NCBI RefSeq assembly: GCF_023715505.1
Contig: NZ_JAMBOH010000018.1
Span: 1 to 64,000 of the forward strand
Reading direction: 5' to 3'
Length of the DNA stretch: 64,000 nucleotides
Source: Neobacillus cucumis
GTDB lineage: Bacteria; Bacillota; Bacilli; Bacillales_B; DSM-18226
Under the pieces are notes generated by a model. That model did not search any database and was not told the origin of the DNA. It was given only the letters and a program-made list of their open reading frames with translations. The number at the start of each line of letters is the position of its first letter. The first letter of the stretch is position 1. This document shows positions 1 to 8,466 of the stretch, piece after piece. A program made the position numbers and the translations under genes.

Positions 1-130
1 GGACTATAATAGATAGACTCAATTGGATTTAATCGGTTTTTAGTACGCATAAATAAACACCAACTTTAATGATTTATAAGTCTATTATAACTCATTATTA
101 CCGTTGGTGTTATTTATTCCGTGTAAGAAA

Positions 131-158
131 AAAAAAGAGAGGCATGAACTCCTCTCTT
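131..158 (-). terminator. Rho-independent terminator of the DUF1292 gene
   Basis: An 8-bp perfect stem (AAGAGAGG / CCTCTCTT) is followed on the minus strand by a run of T. It lies 7 bases past the DUF1292 stop codon. Confidence 0.8.
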
Positions 159-164
159 AATAAA

Positions 165-440
165 TCATTCTTCTTCTTCATCCATCATTTCATCAAAGGC
201 AGCGGAAACTTTATCAAATTCCTCATCGTTTTCGATGGCGGTGAAATCACCATCTTCATCTACCTTTAAAAAGAAGATATCGATATCTTCCTCCGTTTCT
301 TCCTGTCTAACGTCATCGGCAAATGCAACCGCAACATAGTCATTTCCTTCAATCGTCATAACACCTAATACTTCTACTTCCTGCTCTTCGTTACTTTCAT
401 CACTAATGGTAAAGATTTCGCCTACTTCAATTTTGCTCAC
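165..440 (-). CDS. DUF1292 domain-containing protein
   Basis: A 91-residue, strongly acidic protein matching the DUF1292 family of Firmicutes (YrzB-like). It opens with a beta-rich segment (VGEIFTISDES, then EVEVLGVMTIEGNDYVAVAF) and ends in a Glu/Asp-rich tail, DEMMDEEEE. The family has no established biochemical role. The start is GTG, set by a GGGGAG ribosome-binding site 6 bases upstream. A strong terminator follows, and no neighbour is co-oriented, so it is probably a single-gene transcript. Confidence 0.85.
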   Translation of the reverse strand: MSKIEVGEIFTISDESNEEQEVEVLGVMTIEGNDYVAVAFADDVRQEETEEDIDIFFLKVDEDGDFTAIENDEEFDKVSAAFDEMMDEEEE

Positions 441-591
441 CTTAAACTCCCCTTTACTAAAAAAATAAATACTTAAGACAGTATCTCATAAAAGCATGTC
501 CATACCAAATTGTACCCATTTTTATGGTAGTATAAAAGGTATTGAGCATTGATTTAAAAATTTATAAAAGCTTTGAAGGAGAAATACTAAA

Positions 592-888
592 ATGAATTCA
601 AAAGAATTAGAAGAAAAAATAATTCAGCACTACCAAGGTGAAGAAAAAATGATGATTCTTGTTTTTGCCCAGTGGTGTGTGAATCATGACCTAGATCCCG
701 AAGAATTATATTTAAGAGCTTATCCGAACCAATCGTCCAATCCGGCATTAAGTGAGGCGATCGAATTGACAGTACCAAAAGAGGAAGCAGGGGAAATTGC
801 TGACCAAACACTGCTTGGTGTACTCTCATTATTCGGAAACGATGATCTTGCCTTTGTCGTTACAGAGGAAATACAAAAGAGGAAATAA
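592..888 (+). CDS. Uncharacterised 98-residue protein
   Basis: I do not recognise the family. The protein is soluble and acidic, with predicted helices at residues 1-40 and 65-95. It has no cysteine pairs or membrane segment beyond a single Cys in FAQWCVNHDLDPEELY. GAAGGAG lies 9 bases before the ATG. A shared bidirectional hairpin terminator separates it from the convergent iron-transport operon. Confidence 0.7.
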   Translation: MNSKELEEKIIQHYQGEEKMMILVFAQWCVNHDLDPEELYLRAYPNQSSNPALSEAIELTVPKEEAGEIADQTLLGVLSLFGNDDLAFVVTEEIQKRK

Positions 889-893
889 TGCTC

Positions 894-930
894 AAAAATA
901 CCCTCAAATTTCAATTTGAGGGTATTTTTT
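894..930. terminator. Bidirectional terminator between the small gene and feoB
   Basis: A perfect stem (AAATACCCTCAAATT with its complement, 2-base loop) is flanked by A and T runs on both sides. It can therefore stop the + strand gene ending at 888 and the minus-strand feo operon ending at 947. Confidence 0.9.
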
Positions 931-946
931 TAATTTCTTTTATCAT

Positions 947-2320
947 CTATACTAAGTCAAACATTCTAACAGCTTGGGTAATAATGAATGGGATGAAGAT
1001 GGCGATGACGGTTGGAATCAGAAAGGCTAAGAACGTCCATTTCTTACTTTTCGTTTCTTTAAAGATATTTAATAGCGTAGTTCCGCATGGATAATGGAGA
1101 AGGGAGAATAACATCATGTTAAGTGCGGTAAGCCACGTCCAGCCATGGTCTAGGAAAATTTGTTTTAAATCAACTAAATTATCCACTTCCGTTAACGAGC
1201 CGGTTGATAGGTAGCCCATTAATAGGATTGGAAGAACAATTTCATTGGCGGGAAGCCCTAAGATAAACGCCATCATGATATAACCATCAAGACCAAGCGT
1301 TTTTCCAAACGGATCTAGAAAATTCACGGCGTACATAAGGATACTAGTGTCCCCAATATAAATGTTGGCAAACACCCAGGTCAGAATGGCCGCTGGAGCA
1401 GCGACTTTAACCGCACGCATTAAGACGGACCAGGACTTTGTTAAAGAAGAACGGATTACCGTATCCAAGATTTTAGGTTTTCGGTAAGGCGGCAGCTCTA
1501 ACGTATAATGAGTAGGTATTCCTTTAAGGGCTGTTTTAGACAGCGCCCAAGAGACAAAGAAAGTCACGATAATCCCAAATAAGACAATCCCTACGATTAC
1601 CCCGGTGGTAACCAATGATTTTAACCCTCCTGTAAAATTGGCAGCCATAAATAATGAAGCTAATACAATCAAAGTTCCCCAGCGTCCATTACAAGGAACA
1701 AAATTGTTGGTTAATATGGCAAGCATTCTTTCCCTTGGTGATTCTATGATTCTAGTCGAGATGACGGCGGCAGCGTTACAGCCAAACCCCATGGCCATCG
1801 TTAACGATTGCTTCCCGTGAGCTCCGACCCGTTTAAAAAGTCGATCCATATTAAAAGCAACCCTCGGCAGATAGCCATAATTCTCTAATAACGCGAAGGC
1901 TGGGAAAAAGATTGCCATTGGCGGCAGCATCACACTAATTACCCATGTTGTTCCGCGGTATAAACCTAACACTAAGATACCGTGGAGCCAATCTGGTGCA
2001 TGAATTGCATGGAAGAAGGTTGTTATTTGCCCTTCAATCCACCCAAATAATTCTGCAAGCAAAGAAGATGGAATATTCGCTCCAGCAATGGTTAAGTAAA
2101 ATAACACACCTAACATAGTAATCATAATCGGGAAGCCAAAGATAGGCGAAGTGAAAATGCTGTCAAGTTTTTCTGTCCGGGTATCCTGCTTGGATTTTGT
2201 ATAGGAGATTCCTTCATTGCATAATTGACGGCTGCGATCATATAGCTGCTCGACAATGTCGTCACGCAATTTGGACGTCGATAAGGCCTGTGCCTCTGTA
2301 TAAAGCTCTTGAATACTCAT
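947..2320 (-). CDS. feoB: FeoB membrane half (ferrous iron permease domain, separate ORF)
   Basis: A 457-residue polytopic membrane protein equal to the C-terminal part of FeoB, the inner-membrane Fe(II) transporter. Residues 1-55 are the tail of the cytosolic linker, followed by two Gate (nucleoside-recognition) domains and the FeoB_C region. GFGCNAAAVISTRIIESPRERM and the LPANEIVLPILLMGY region resemble Gate-domain motifs. The G domain is encoded just upstream in another frame: its stop is 2 bases before this ATG, and an SD (GGAGGT) sits inside the last codons of the upstream ORF. That makes translational coupling likely. In most bacteria FeoB is one chain of about 650-770 residues. No feoC is present. 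Confidence 0.9.
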   Translation of the reverse strand: MSIQELYTEAQALSTSKLRDDIVEQLYDRSRQLCNEGISYTKSKQDTRTEKLDSIFTSPIFGFPIMITMLGVLFYLTIAGANIPSSLLAELFGWIEGQITTFFHAIHAPDWLHGILVLGLYRGTTWVISVMLPPMAIFFPAFALLENYGYLPRVAFNMDRLFKRVGAHGKQSLTMAMGFGCNAAAVISTRIIESPRERMLAILTNNFVPCNGRWGTLIVLASLFMAANFTGGLKSLVTTGVIVGIVLFGIIVTFFVSWALSKTALKGIPTHYTLELPPYRKPKILDTVIRSSLTKSWSVLMRAVKVAAPAAILTWVFANIYIGDTSILMYAVNFLDPFGKTLGLDGYIMMAFILGLPANEIVLPILLMGYLSTGSLTEVDNLVDLKQIFLDHGWTWLTALNMMLFSLLHYPCGTTLLNIFKETKSKKWTFLAFLIPTVIAIFIPFIITQAVRMFDLV

Positions 2321-2322
2321 GT

Positions 2323-3012
2323 CTATACTACCTCCGGCACCAATCGTTTAGTGATTTCTTTTAAAAGTGTCTCATCTCCATCTAGTAATCTTAATGAAAC
2401 CCAGCGAGAAGATATGTGATTGCCAACCAATTCACGGACCTTTGGTTCAATGATGTTTATCTTTTCTTCAATTTCATCCGGATATTTCATCTGTAAGGGA
2501 TTGCATTCGATTTTTCCTGTTACTATTCGATCAATCGTATCAAGTAACATAGGAAAGCCCTTTTTATTTCTGGCCGAAATTTTTATCACCGGAACTCCTA
2601 ACCGGTTAGTCAACAGCCGTTCATTGATGTGAATTCCCTGCTGCTCTGCGACATCAATGAGATTAATGCAAATCACAACATTTTTCGTCATTTCTAACAC
2701 CTGCAAGGCAAGATTAAAATTCCGCTCCAATGAGGTTGCATCCAAGACCACAAGAGTAACATCCGGTTTTTCGAAGACTATATAATTTCTAGCAACCTCT
2801 TCATCTGTTGAATTTGAAAACAGGGAATAGGTCCCTGGCAAATCAATTAAATGGAAGATTTTATCCTTAAACGGAACACTGCCTTCCGCAAGGGTAACCG
2901 TCTTCCCTGCCCAGTTTCCAGTATGCTGTCTAAGACCTGTTAATGCATTAAATAAGGTGCTTTTCCCTGTATTCGGGTTACCTGCTAAGGCGATTCTGTA
3001 TTCATTCCCCAT
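2323..3012 (-). CDS. feoB: FeoB G-domain protein (small GTPase half, separate ORF)
   Basis: A 229-residue cytosolic GTPase corresponding to the N-terminal part of FeoB. Visible motifs are G1 GNPNTGKST, G3 DLPGTYS and G4 NLID, followed by the helical FeoB_Cyto domain. It ends RLVPEVV at a TAG before the membrane half starts in a different frame. An upstream in-frame GTG at 3090 exists, but the start is ATG 3012, because AAGGGGAG lies 11 bases before it and homology begins at MGNEYRIALAG. This start overlaps the feoA stop by 11 bases. Together with the next ORF it would form the Fe(II) permease. Confidence 0.9.
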   Translation of the reverse strand: MGNEYRIALAGNPNTGKSTLFNALTGLRQHTGNWAGKTVTLAEGSVPFKDKIFHLIDLPGTYSLFSNSTDEEVARNYIVFEKPDVTLVVLDATSLERNFNLALQVLEMTKNVVICINLIDVAEQQGIHINERLLTNRLGVPVIKISARNKKGFPMLLDTIDRIVTGKIECNPLQMKYPDEIEEKINIIEPKVRELVGNHISSRWVSLRLLDGDETLLKEITKRLVPEVV

Positions 3013-3256
3013 TTGACAACAGCTCCCCTTCAATTCGTGAACTTTCCTCTTTCCGGAGGGCAATCGTCGTCTGGCTGACCCGGAAGGCAATCGGATCGCC
3101 CAATGGACTTTTCCGGACCACTTCTACTAACGCCCCTGAAACAAATCCTAAATCTAATAATCTTCTTCTCATGACACCTTCTATGTTTAAGGACGTAATT
3201 TTAATTACATTTCCTTTTTCCCCATTCACTAATTTAATTTTTTTAGGTTTATCCAT
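3002..3256 (-). CDS. feoA: FeoA, SH3-like ferrous iron transport accessory protein
   Basis: An 84-residue protein with the FeoA/SH3-like beta-barrel pattern: GNVIKITSLN, RRRLLDLGFVSGALVEVVRKSPLGDPIAFRV. FeoA binds and modulates FeoB. It is the first gene of the feoA-feoB(G)-feoB(membrane) operon and overlaps the G-domain gene. The GAAAGGGGAAAGAG region before the ATG supplies a strong SD. A Fur operator would be expected upstream, but I could not find a convincing one. Confidence 0.9.
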   Translation of the reverse strand: MDKPKKIKLVNGEKGNVIKITSLNIEGVMRRRLLDLGFVSGALVEVVRKSPLGDPIAFRVSQTTIALRKEESSRIEGELLSNGE

Positions 3257-3349
3257 CTCTCTTTCCCCTTTTCTAAAGTTTTTCCCGTGCGCAACTTTTT
3301 CTTTAATTATATGAGAATTTTAAGAATAATGTCACGAAAAATATAAAAA

Positions 3350-3376
3350 AAAAGCAGCCTTTTTTTGGCCGCTTTA
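3350..3376 (-). terminator. Terminator of the XPD-like helicase gene
   Basis: A hairpin (AAGCGGCC with GGCTGCTT, one mismatch, T-rich loop) followed by nine T on the minus strand, directly after the stop codon at 3386. Confidence 0.7.
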
Positions 3377-3385
3377 AAACGTTCA

Positions 3386-5662
3386 TTATATAATCCTAAA
3401 TTGTCTCCATTCACTTGGCAATAACTGTTGATACTGCCTATGCAAGAAACGGTCATCGACTAAAACAATCGTCCCGTGATCCTGTTCAGAGCGAATCAAT
3501 CTCCCGCCTGCTTGTAATACCTTATTGATCCCCGGATAGACATAAGCATATTCATACCCGTTTTTCCCCTGGGAGGAAAAATGATCCTTGATCATATTTC
3601 TTTCAAAACAAACCTGTGGTAAGCCAACACCAATCACCACTACTCCATTTAAACGATCACCCACTAAATCAACACCTTCTGAAAAAACCCCGCCTAGAAC
3701 GGCAAATCCAAGCAATGTCTCTGTTTGGTTCGGCTTAAATGCTGCTAAAAAGTCTTCTCTTTTACTCTCCGTCATACTTGGTTCTTGAATGAGTGTCCGC
3801 GTGTTAACATCGATCTGTTTAAACTGTTCGTAAACGGCCAGTAAATATTGATAGGATGGAAAGAAAATCAGGTGATTACCTGGCTTTTTCTTTAGCATGG
3901 ATTGAATAACGGAAATAATCTCATCCCTTGTTCGCTCCCGATCACGGTACCGTGTTGACAATGATTTGATCAAGACATCCACCTGCTCTTCATTAAAAGG
4001 AGAGGGAATGCTTAGTAAATAATCCCCTTCACTGCCGCCAAGAATATCTTGATAATAGGCCATCGGCGAAAGAGTGGCGGAAAAAAAGATCTTGGCGCGG
4101 TAGCCTTTACCCATTTGACGAAGGAGCGACGAGGGATCAATGCAAAACAACTTAATTTTTAGATCGTTTCGATCTTTTTCTGCATAAATGACAAAATGTT
4201 CATTGAGCAGTTCAGTTATTTTTAAAAATTGATTGACCATAAAATACGTTTCTAGTAATAATGGTGAGGTTTCTAATTGGAGAACTTGTTCTGCTGTTAT
4301 GGCAAATTGGCGAGTTTGTTCTAAAAAGGCATCCTCCAGCTGTTCCAACACAAACTCCTTTTGGTTCTCGTTCATCTTCTTCATTTTAATAAACCAGGCA
4401 TTTATATTGCTGGCAGTATCGTAAATGGTTGGGTTAACTCCCTTAAAGTCTTTTTTTAATTGAAGGAACGGCTCCTTATTTAAGGAAGCAGAAAACATCT
4501 CCCTGCCGCGGTCGACAAGATTGTGTGCTTCATCCACTAATAAAGCAGTTGATTTCTTTTGCTCTTCTAACAACCGTTTTAATGAGACCCGCGGATCAAA
4601 GAGATAATTATAGTCACATATAATTGCATCCACCGAATAGGCGAGATCGATGGAATATTCAAATGGGCAAACTTTATGCTTCCGTGCATATCTCTCGATC
4701 ACCTCACGTGTAAGCTGATTATCATTTAATAAAATATCGAGAATCGCTTCATTTATCCGATCATAATAACCATTCGCAAACTCACAAAATTCTTTTTGAC
4801 ATTTGGTTTCCTCTTGAAAACAAACCTTGTCCTTCGCCGTAATGGTAACCGTCTTGGCAATTAATCCGCAGGAACCCATCCGGGCAAACGCTTCTTCCGC
4901 TGACGTACGGGTAATGGTTTTGGCAGTGAGATAGAAAACACGGTTTAACTGCCCTTCTCCGATTGCCTTCATAGCAGGAAAGAGTGTGGAGATCGTCTTT
5001 CCAATCCCTGTTGGGGCTTTCGCAAATAAGTTTTTATTGTCGACGATCGTCTTATAAACGGCTCCAGCCAATTTCCGCTGCCCATTGCGATACGATTTAA
5101 ATGGAAATACTAGTTCTTTACAGCTTTCATCTCGTTCCTTACGATGATTGTGAAGTAGTTTGGCGTAGGGAAAATAGCCTTGGACAACCTCCCATGCAAA
5201 GCTCTCAAGCTCGGAAAATGTATAGTTTCGGATAAGTGATTTTTTTTCTTCCGTATCAACGTGGACATAGGTTAACTGAACATTAATGTCTTTAAGTTCC
5301 CTATCCATTGCCACGATATAAGCATACATTTTGGCCTGGGCCCAGTGTACAGGGTAGCCTTCTGGTTCAAGTTGATCAAGCGGCTGGGAAAAAGATTTAA
5401 TTTCGTCTATGATAACTTTGTCATCGTGGAATAAAAGCCCGTCACATCTGCCTTCAATTAAGAAAGTGAGACCTTCATACCGAATCCCGGTGCTTAAAGT
5501 TACTTCCTTTTGGTCACCCTCTTGATAGGTCTTTTGAATTTTTTGATGGATCCTTGTCCCATCAATCATTGCAGTTGTTGAGCGGAAACGGGCATCTATA
5601 CTGCCGCTCTTGAAAACATGTTCTACAAGTGTTCTTACTGATATTTGAATGTCTTCTGACAC
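3386..5662 (-). CDS. XPD/DinG-family DNA helicase with N-terminal PD-(D/E)XK nuclease-like domain
   Basis: A 758-residue predicted ATP-dependent DNA helicase of superfamily 2. Residues 1-180 form a RecB/Cas4-like nuclease module: a His in RIHQKIQ, Asp74 in EGRCDGLL, Glu87-x-Lys89 in IIDEIKS and Gln109 in QAKMYAY. The helicase follows, with Walker A APTGIGKT (216-223), a DEAH box in LLVDEAHNL, and a C-terminal motif set ending GGRLIRSEQDHG. Four cysteines between motifs Ia and II (KVCFQ, KCQKEFCEF, KVCPFE) match the Fe-S cluster of XPD/DinG helicases. The start is a GTG with only a weak SD. A degenerate LexA-like palindrome lies about 25 bases upstream. A role in DNA repair is inferred. Confidence 0.85.
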   Translation of the reverse strand: MSEDIQISVRTLVEHVFKSGSIDARFRSTTAMIDGTRIHQKIQKTYQEGDQKEVTLSTGIRYEGLTFLIEGRCDGLLFHDDKVIIDEIKSFSQPLDQLEPEGYPVHWAQAKMYAYIVAMDRELKDINVQLTYVHVDTEEKKSLIRNYTFSELESFAWEVVQGYFPYAKLLHNHRKERDESCKELVFPFKSYRNGQRKLAGAVYKTIVDNKNLFAKAPTGIGKTISTLFPAMKAIGEGQLNRVFYLTAKTITRTSAEEAFARMGSCGLIAKTVTITAKDKVCFQEETKCQKEFCEFANGYYDRINEAILDILLNDNQLTREVIERYARKHKVCPFEYSIDLAYSVDAIICDYNYLFDPRVSLKRLLEEQKKSTALLVDEAHNLVDRGREMFSASLNKEPFLQLKKDFKGVNPTIYDTASNINAWFIKMKKMNENQKEFVLEQLEDAFLEQTRQFAITAEQVLQLETSPLLLETYFMVNQFLKITELLNEHFVIYAEKDRNDLKIKLFCIDPSSLLRQMGKGYRAKIFFSATLSPMAYYQDILGGSEGDYLLSIPSPFNEEQVDVLIKSLSTRYRDRERTRDEIISVIQSMLKKKPGNHLIFFPSYQYLLAVYEQFKQIDVNTRTLIQEPSMTESKREDFLAAFKPNQTETLLGFAVLGGVFSEGVDLVGDRLNGVVVIGVGLPQVCFERNMIKDHFSSQGKNGYEYAYVYPGINKVLQAGGRLIRSEQDHGTIVLVDDRFLHRQYQQLLPSEWRQFRII

Positions 5663-5726
5663 AAATTCACCAACTTACTATATGAGAATATATGTTTGTA
5701 TTTAATTATACCAGAAGGTCAAAAAA

Positions 5727-5750
5727 AAATAGCGCATTTCTGCGCTATTT
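5727..5750 (-). terminator. Terminator of the proBA operon
   Basis: A perfect stem AAATAGCGCA / TGCGCTATTT followed by nine T on the minus strand, just after the proA stop. Confidence 0.9.
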
Positions 5751-5758
5751 GCTAAAAT

Positions 5759-7000
5759 TTATGATCTGATTTGACCTGTTCCCCGGACAATAGCCTTCGT
5801 GGTTGTTAACGCCTTAAGACCCATTGGGCCGCGGGCATGAAGTTTTTGTGTGCTTATCCCAATTTCTGCCCCATAACCAAATTGTTCTCCATCCGTGAAA
5901 CGAGTCGACGCATTGTGATAAAGTACGGCTGCATCGATAGCTTGGAAAAATAAACGGACATTTTCATCATTTTCACCAATGATGGCTTCAGAATGCTTCG
6001 TTCCATATTGGTCAATATGAGTAATCGCTTCTCTAACATCGCTAACTTGTTTCACTGCTAAAATAGGGGCTAAAAATTCACTGGCCCAATCTTCCTCGGT
6101 TGCTGGTTTTACATACGAATAAGCTGAAACTAACGAATCATCACCGCGCAGCTCTACTCCTTTATCCTGTAAACGAGTTAATAATTCTGATGTATAAGGC
6201 CAGTTTTCATGAACTAAGACTGTTTCGGCAGCATTACAAACGGATGGACGATGTAATTTTGCATTGATGGCAATTTCAATCGCCATTTCTTTGTCGGCGG
6301 TTTCGTCAATAAAAACATGGCAGTTTCCAACACCTGTCTCCAATACAGGTACAGTCGCATTCTGAACAACTGTTTGAATCAATCCCGCCCCGCCGCGTGG
6401 AATGAGCACATCAAGATATTCATTTAGTCTAAACATTTCAGCAGCTGTTTCGCGGCTGGTATCTTCCAGCAATTGAACAGCATCCTCTGGAATCGCCGTC
6501 CCTTTTAAGGCGTCACGCATTACCTGAACAAGGGCCTTATTGGAATGAATTGCTGAAGAACTACCCCGCAATAGCACAGCATTTCCCGCTTTTAGACAAA
6601 GACTTCCGGCATCCACCGTAACATTTGGACGTGCCTCGTACACCATGCCTACCACTCCAAGCGGGACACGAATCGTTTCAATCTGTAACCCGTTTGGCCT
6701 CTCCCAGGCTTCTATTGTTTCTCCGATTGGATCATTTAACTGAACTAATTGCCTCACACCATCCACAATCTGTTCAATTCTTTCACCTGTTAAAAGCAAG
6801 CGATCAAGAAGGGATGATGAAAGTCCTCTGTTCTTGCCTGCCTCAATATCCTTTGCGTTTTCGCTCAAAATGAATTCTTTTTCCGTTAAAAGATGATCCG
6901 CTACTTTCAATAGTGCATCATTCTTTTCAACCGTTGATATCATTCCTAATTGTTTTGACGCTTTTTTTAATTTCTTTGCTTTTTCCAACAGTTCGCCCAT
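5759..7000 (-). CDS. proA: Glutamate-5-semialdehyde dehydrogenase (gamma-glutamyl phosphate reductase)
   Basis: A 413-residue cytosolic ProA. It carries out the NADPH-dependent reduction of gamma-glutamyl phosphate, the second step of proline synthesis. It has the aldehyde-dehydrogenase fold with the family motifs [39 protein letters not shown] and the catalytic cysteine in [11 protein letters not shown]. Length is normal for the family. The ATG has AAAGGAG 10 bases upstream and lies 7 bases after the proB stop. Expression should follow the proline T-box in front of proB. Confidence 0.97.
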   Translation of the reverse strand: MGELLEKAKKLKKASKQLGMISTVEKNDALLKVADHLLTEKEFILSENAKDIEAGKNRGLSSSLLDRLLLTGERIEQIVDGVRQLVQLNDPIGETIEAWERPNGLQIETIRVPLGVVGMVYEARPNVTVDAGSLCLKAGNAVLLRGSSSAIHSNKALVQVMRDALKGTAIPEDAVQLLEDTSRETAAEMFRLNEYLDVLIPRGGAGLIQTVVQNATVPVLETGVGNCHVFIDETADKEMAIEIAINAKLHRPSVCNAAETVLVHENWPYTSELLTRLQDKGVELRGDDSLVSAYSYVKPATEEDWASEFLAPILAVKQVSDVREAITHIDQYGTKHSEAIIGENDENVRLFFQAIDAAVLYHNASTRFTDGEQFGYGAEIGISTQKLHARGPMGLKALTTTKAIVRGTGQIRS

Positions 7001-7007
7001 TCCCCAA

Positions 7008-8120
7008 TCACTCCTTTGGTAATTTAACCCAATTGTCTCGATGGATCACTTCAGCTTTTTTATTAATAGAAAAACTTTTCGCTTGTTCACTAGGTAAGCC
7101 TTTGACACTAATTAAATCCTCAGCTGAATAAAAAACCTGTCCTTTACCGACTAATTTCCCTTTTTGATTTCTAACTTCCACGACATCCAAGGCATTAAAG
7201 TCCCCATTCACATTCGTTACTCCGACAGGTAATAAACTTTTCCCATGGAAAAGAATTGCATTTTCCGCCCCATCATCGATTTCAATCACTCCGCCAACTT
7301 GGGAATGATAAGCAATCCACTGCTTCCTCATTTGCATTTGGGTATGGAAGGGTCCGCCAATATAGGTACCATCCCCTTTACCTGCAAGAATATCAGCAAG
7401 CTTTTCCTTCCCTTTCCCTGTACCAACAAAAACGCTGACCCCGAGGGATAGAGCCTTTTTAGCAGCCAGCAATTTTGATTTCATGCCGCCAGTGCCAACG
7501 GATGAACCACTTTCCCCAGCAAAACTGAGAAGCTCATCCGAAACCTCCGGGATGAAATTAAACTTTTTAGCATCCTTTGATACGTTGGGATTCCCATCAT
7601 AAAGCCCATTAATATCTGTTAATATAATCAAGGCATTCGCATGTAAAAAGCCGCTGACGAGTGCAGATAGCAAGTCGTTGTCACCAAAGGTCAATTCCTC
7701 AATGGAAACCGAATCATTTTCATTGATAATCGGCAAAACGCCCCGCCCGAGCAGCTCATGAATGGTAGAAAATAGATTTTGAAATCTTGTTTGGCTGTAA
7801 AAATCTTCTCTCGTTAATAACATTTGTGCTGGCATCATCTTAAACTCTTTAAAAAGTTCAATGTAATGCTGCATTAAAAGCCCTTGCCCGACTGCAGCGG
7901 CCGCCTGTTTCCCAGCTGTCGTTTTGGGTCTAGTCGGATAGCCTAGTGAGCCAAATCCTGCTGCAACTGCACCGGATGAAATCAAAATGACTTCATGTCC
8001 TTGAGCTTTTAGGCAGGCAAGTGCCTCGACATGATCACGCATTTTTTCTTCGGAAATGGTTCCCTTAGCATTTGTTAATGAACTGCTTCCAATTTTTACG
8101 ACCACCAGCTGTTTTTTCAT
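7008..8120 (-). CDS. proB: Glutamate 5-kinase
   Basis: A 370-residue ProB, which phosphorylates glutamate at the start of proline synthesis. The amino-acid-kinase domain occupies residues 1-260 ([61 protein letters not shown]). A C-terminal PUA domain spans about 275-355. In well-studied ProB, feedback inhibition by proline acts at the kinase domain. It heads the proBA operon behind a T-box leader, so transcription should rise when tRNA-Pro is uncharged. Confidence 0.97.
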   Translation of the reverse strand: MKKQLVVVKIGSSSLTNAKGTISEEKMRDHVEALACLKAQGHEVILISSGAVAAGFGSLGYPTRPKTTAGKQAAAAVGQGLLMQHYIELFKEFKMMPAQMLLTREDFYSQTRFQNLFSTIHELLGRGVLPIINENDSVSIEELTFGDNDLLSALVSGFLHANALIILTDINGLYDGNPNVSKDAKKFNFIPEVSDELLSFAGESGSSVGTGGMKSKLLAAKKALSLGVSVFVGTGKGKEKLADILAGKGDGTYIGGPFHTQMQMRKQWIAYHSQVGGVIEIDDGAENAILFHGKSLLPVGVTNVNGDFNALDVVEVRNQKGKLVGKGQVFYSAEDLISVKGLPSEQAKSFSINKKAEVIHRDNWVKLPKE

Positions 8121-8151
8121 TTAAGTACGACCTTTCATTTTTAAAAATAAA

Positions 8152-8378
8152 AAAAACGATTCTTCTGTCCTTAAAAAAGGACGGAAAAATCGTTTCCGCG
8201 GTACCACCTTCATTGATGCAAGTGCATCCTCTTCAACCCGTAACGAGGGGGACGGCTTATGTTTGCATAAGCAGCTTTCAAGGGCAGGTTCAACCATCTT
8301 TCCGTGAGAAACCTTTCAGCCTGTGGGTTTCACTCTCTAACACATTCCAATGATTTACTAGTCCCATACCATTTACTA
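8152..8378 (-). promoter_or_regulatory. T-box riboswitch of proBA (CCU, proline specifier)
   Basis: On the minus strand the leader carries the T-box signature GGTGGTACCGCGG (complement of 8196-8208) and an AGAGAG/GA-motif stem I region. The sequence TTGAACCTGCCC places a CCU proline codon (8286-8288) at the usual specifier position. A terminator hairpin (8155-8194, AACGATTTTTCCGTCC with its complement, then T8) ends the leader about 30 bases before the proB ATG. The specifier matches the operon it controls. Known biology: uncharged tRNA stabilises the antiterminator. Confidence 0.95.
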
Positions 8379-8466
8379 TTTTTATTTATTTGATTATCTA
8401 TAGAAAAGGGCAAATTGTCAAGAAGGAAAACGAATATAAGCAAGATATTTTTTATTTTTTCAACTA

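Noticed and set aside
5..111. Inverted repeats near the window start (TATAATAGA/TCTATTATA and AACACCAAC/GTTGGTGTT)
   Set aside because: The pairs interleave rather than nest and are short and AT-rich. Too weak without the sequence to the left.
3013..3090. Upstream extension of the FeoB G-domain ORF
   Set aside because: The extension lies within feoA, has no SD, and homology to FeoB begins at the ATG at 3012.
3300..3345. Possible Fur box upstream of feoA
   Set aside because: TGAGAATTTTAAGAATAATG has AT-rich resemblance only. Symmetry and match to the 7-1-7 pattern are too poor.
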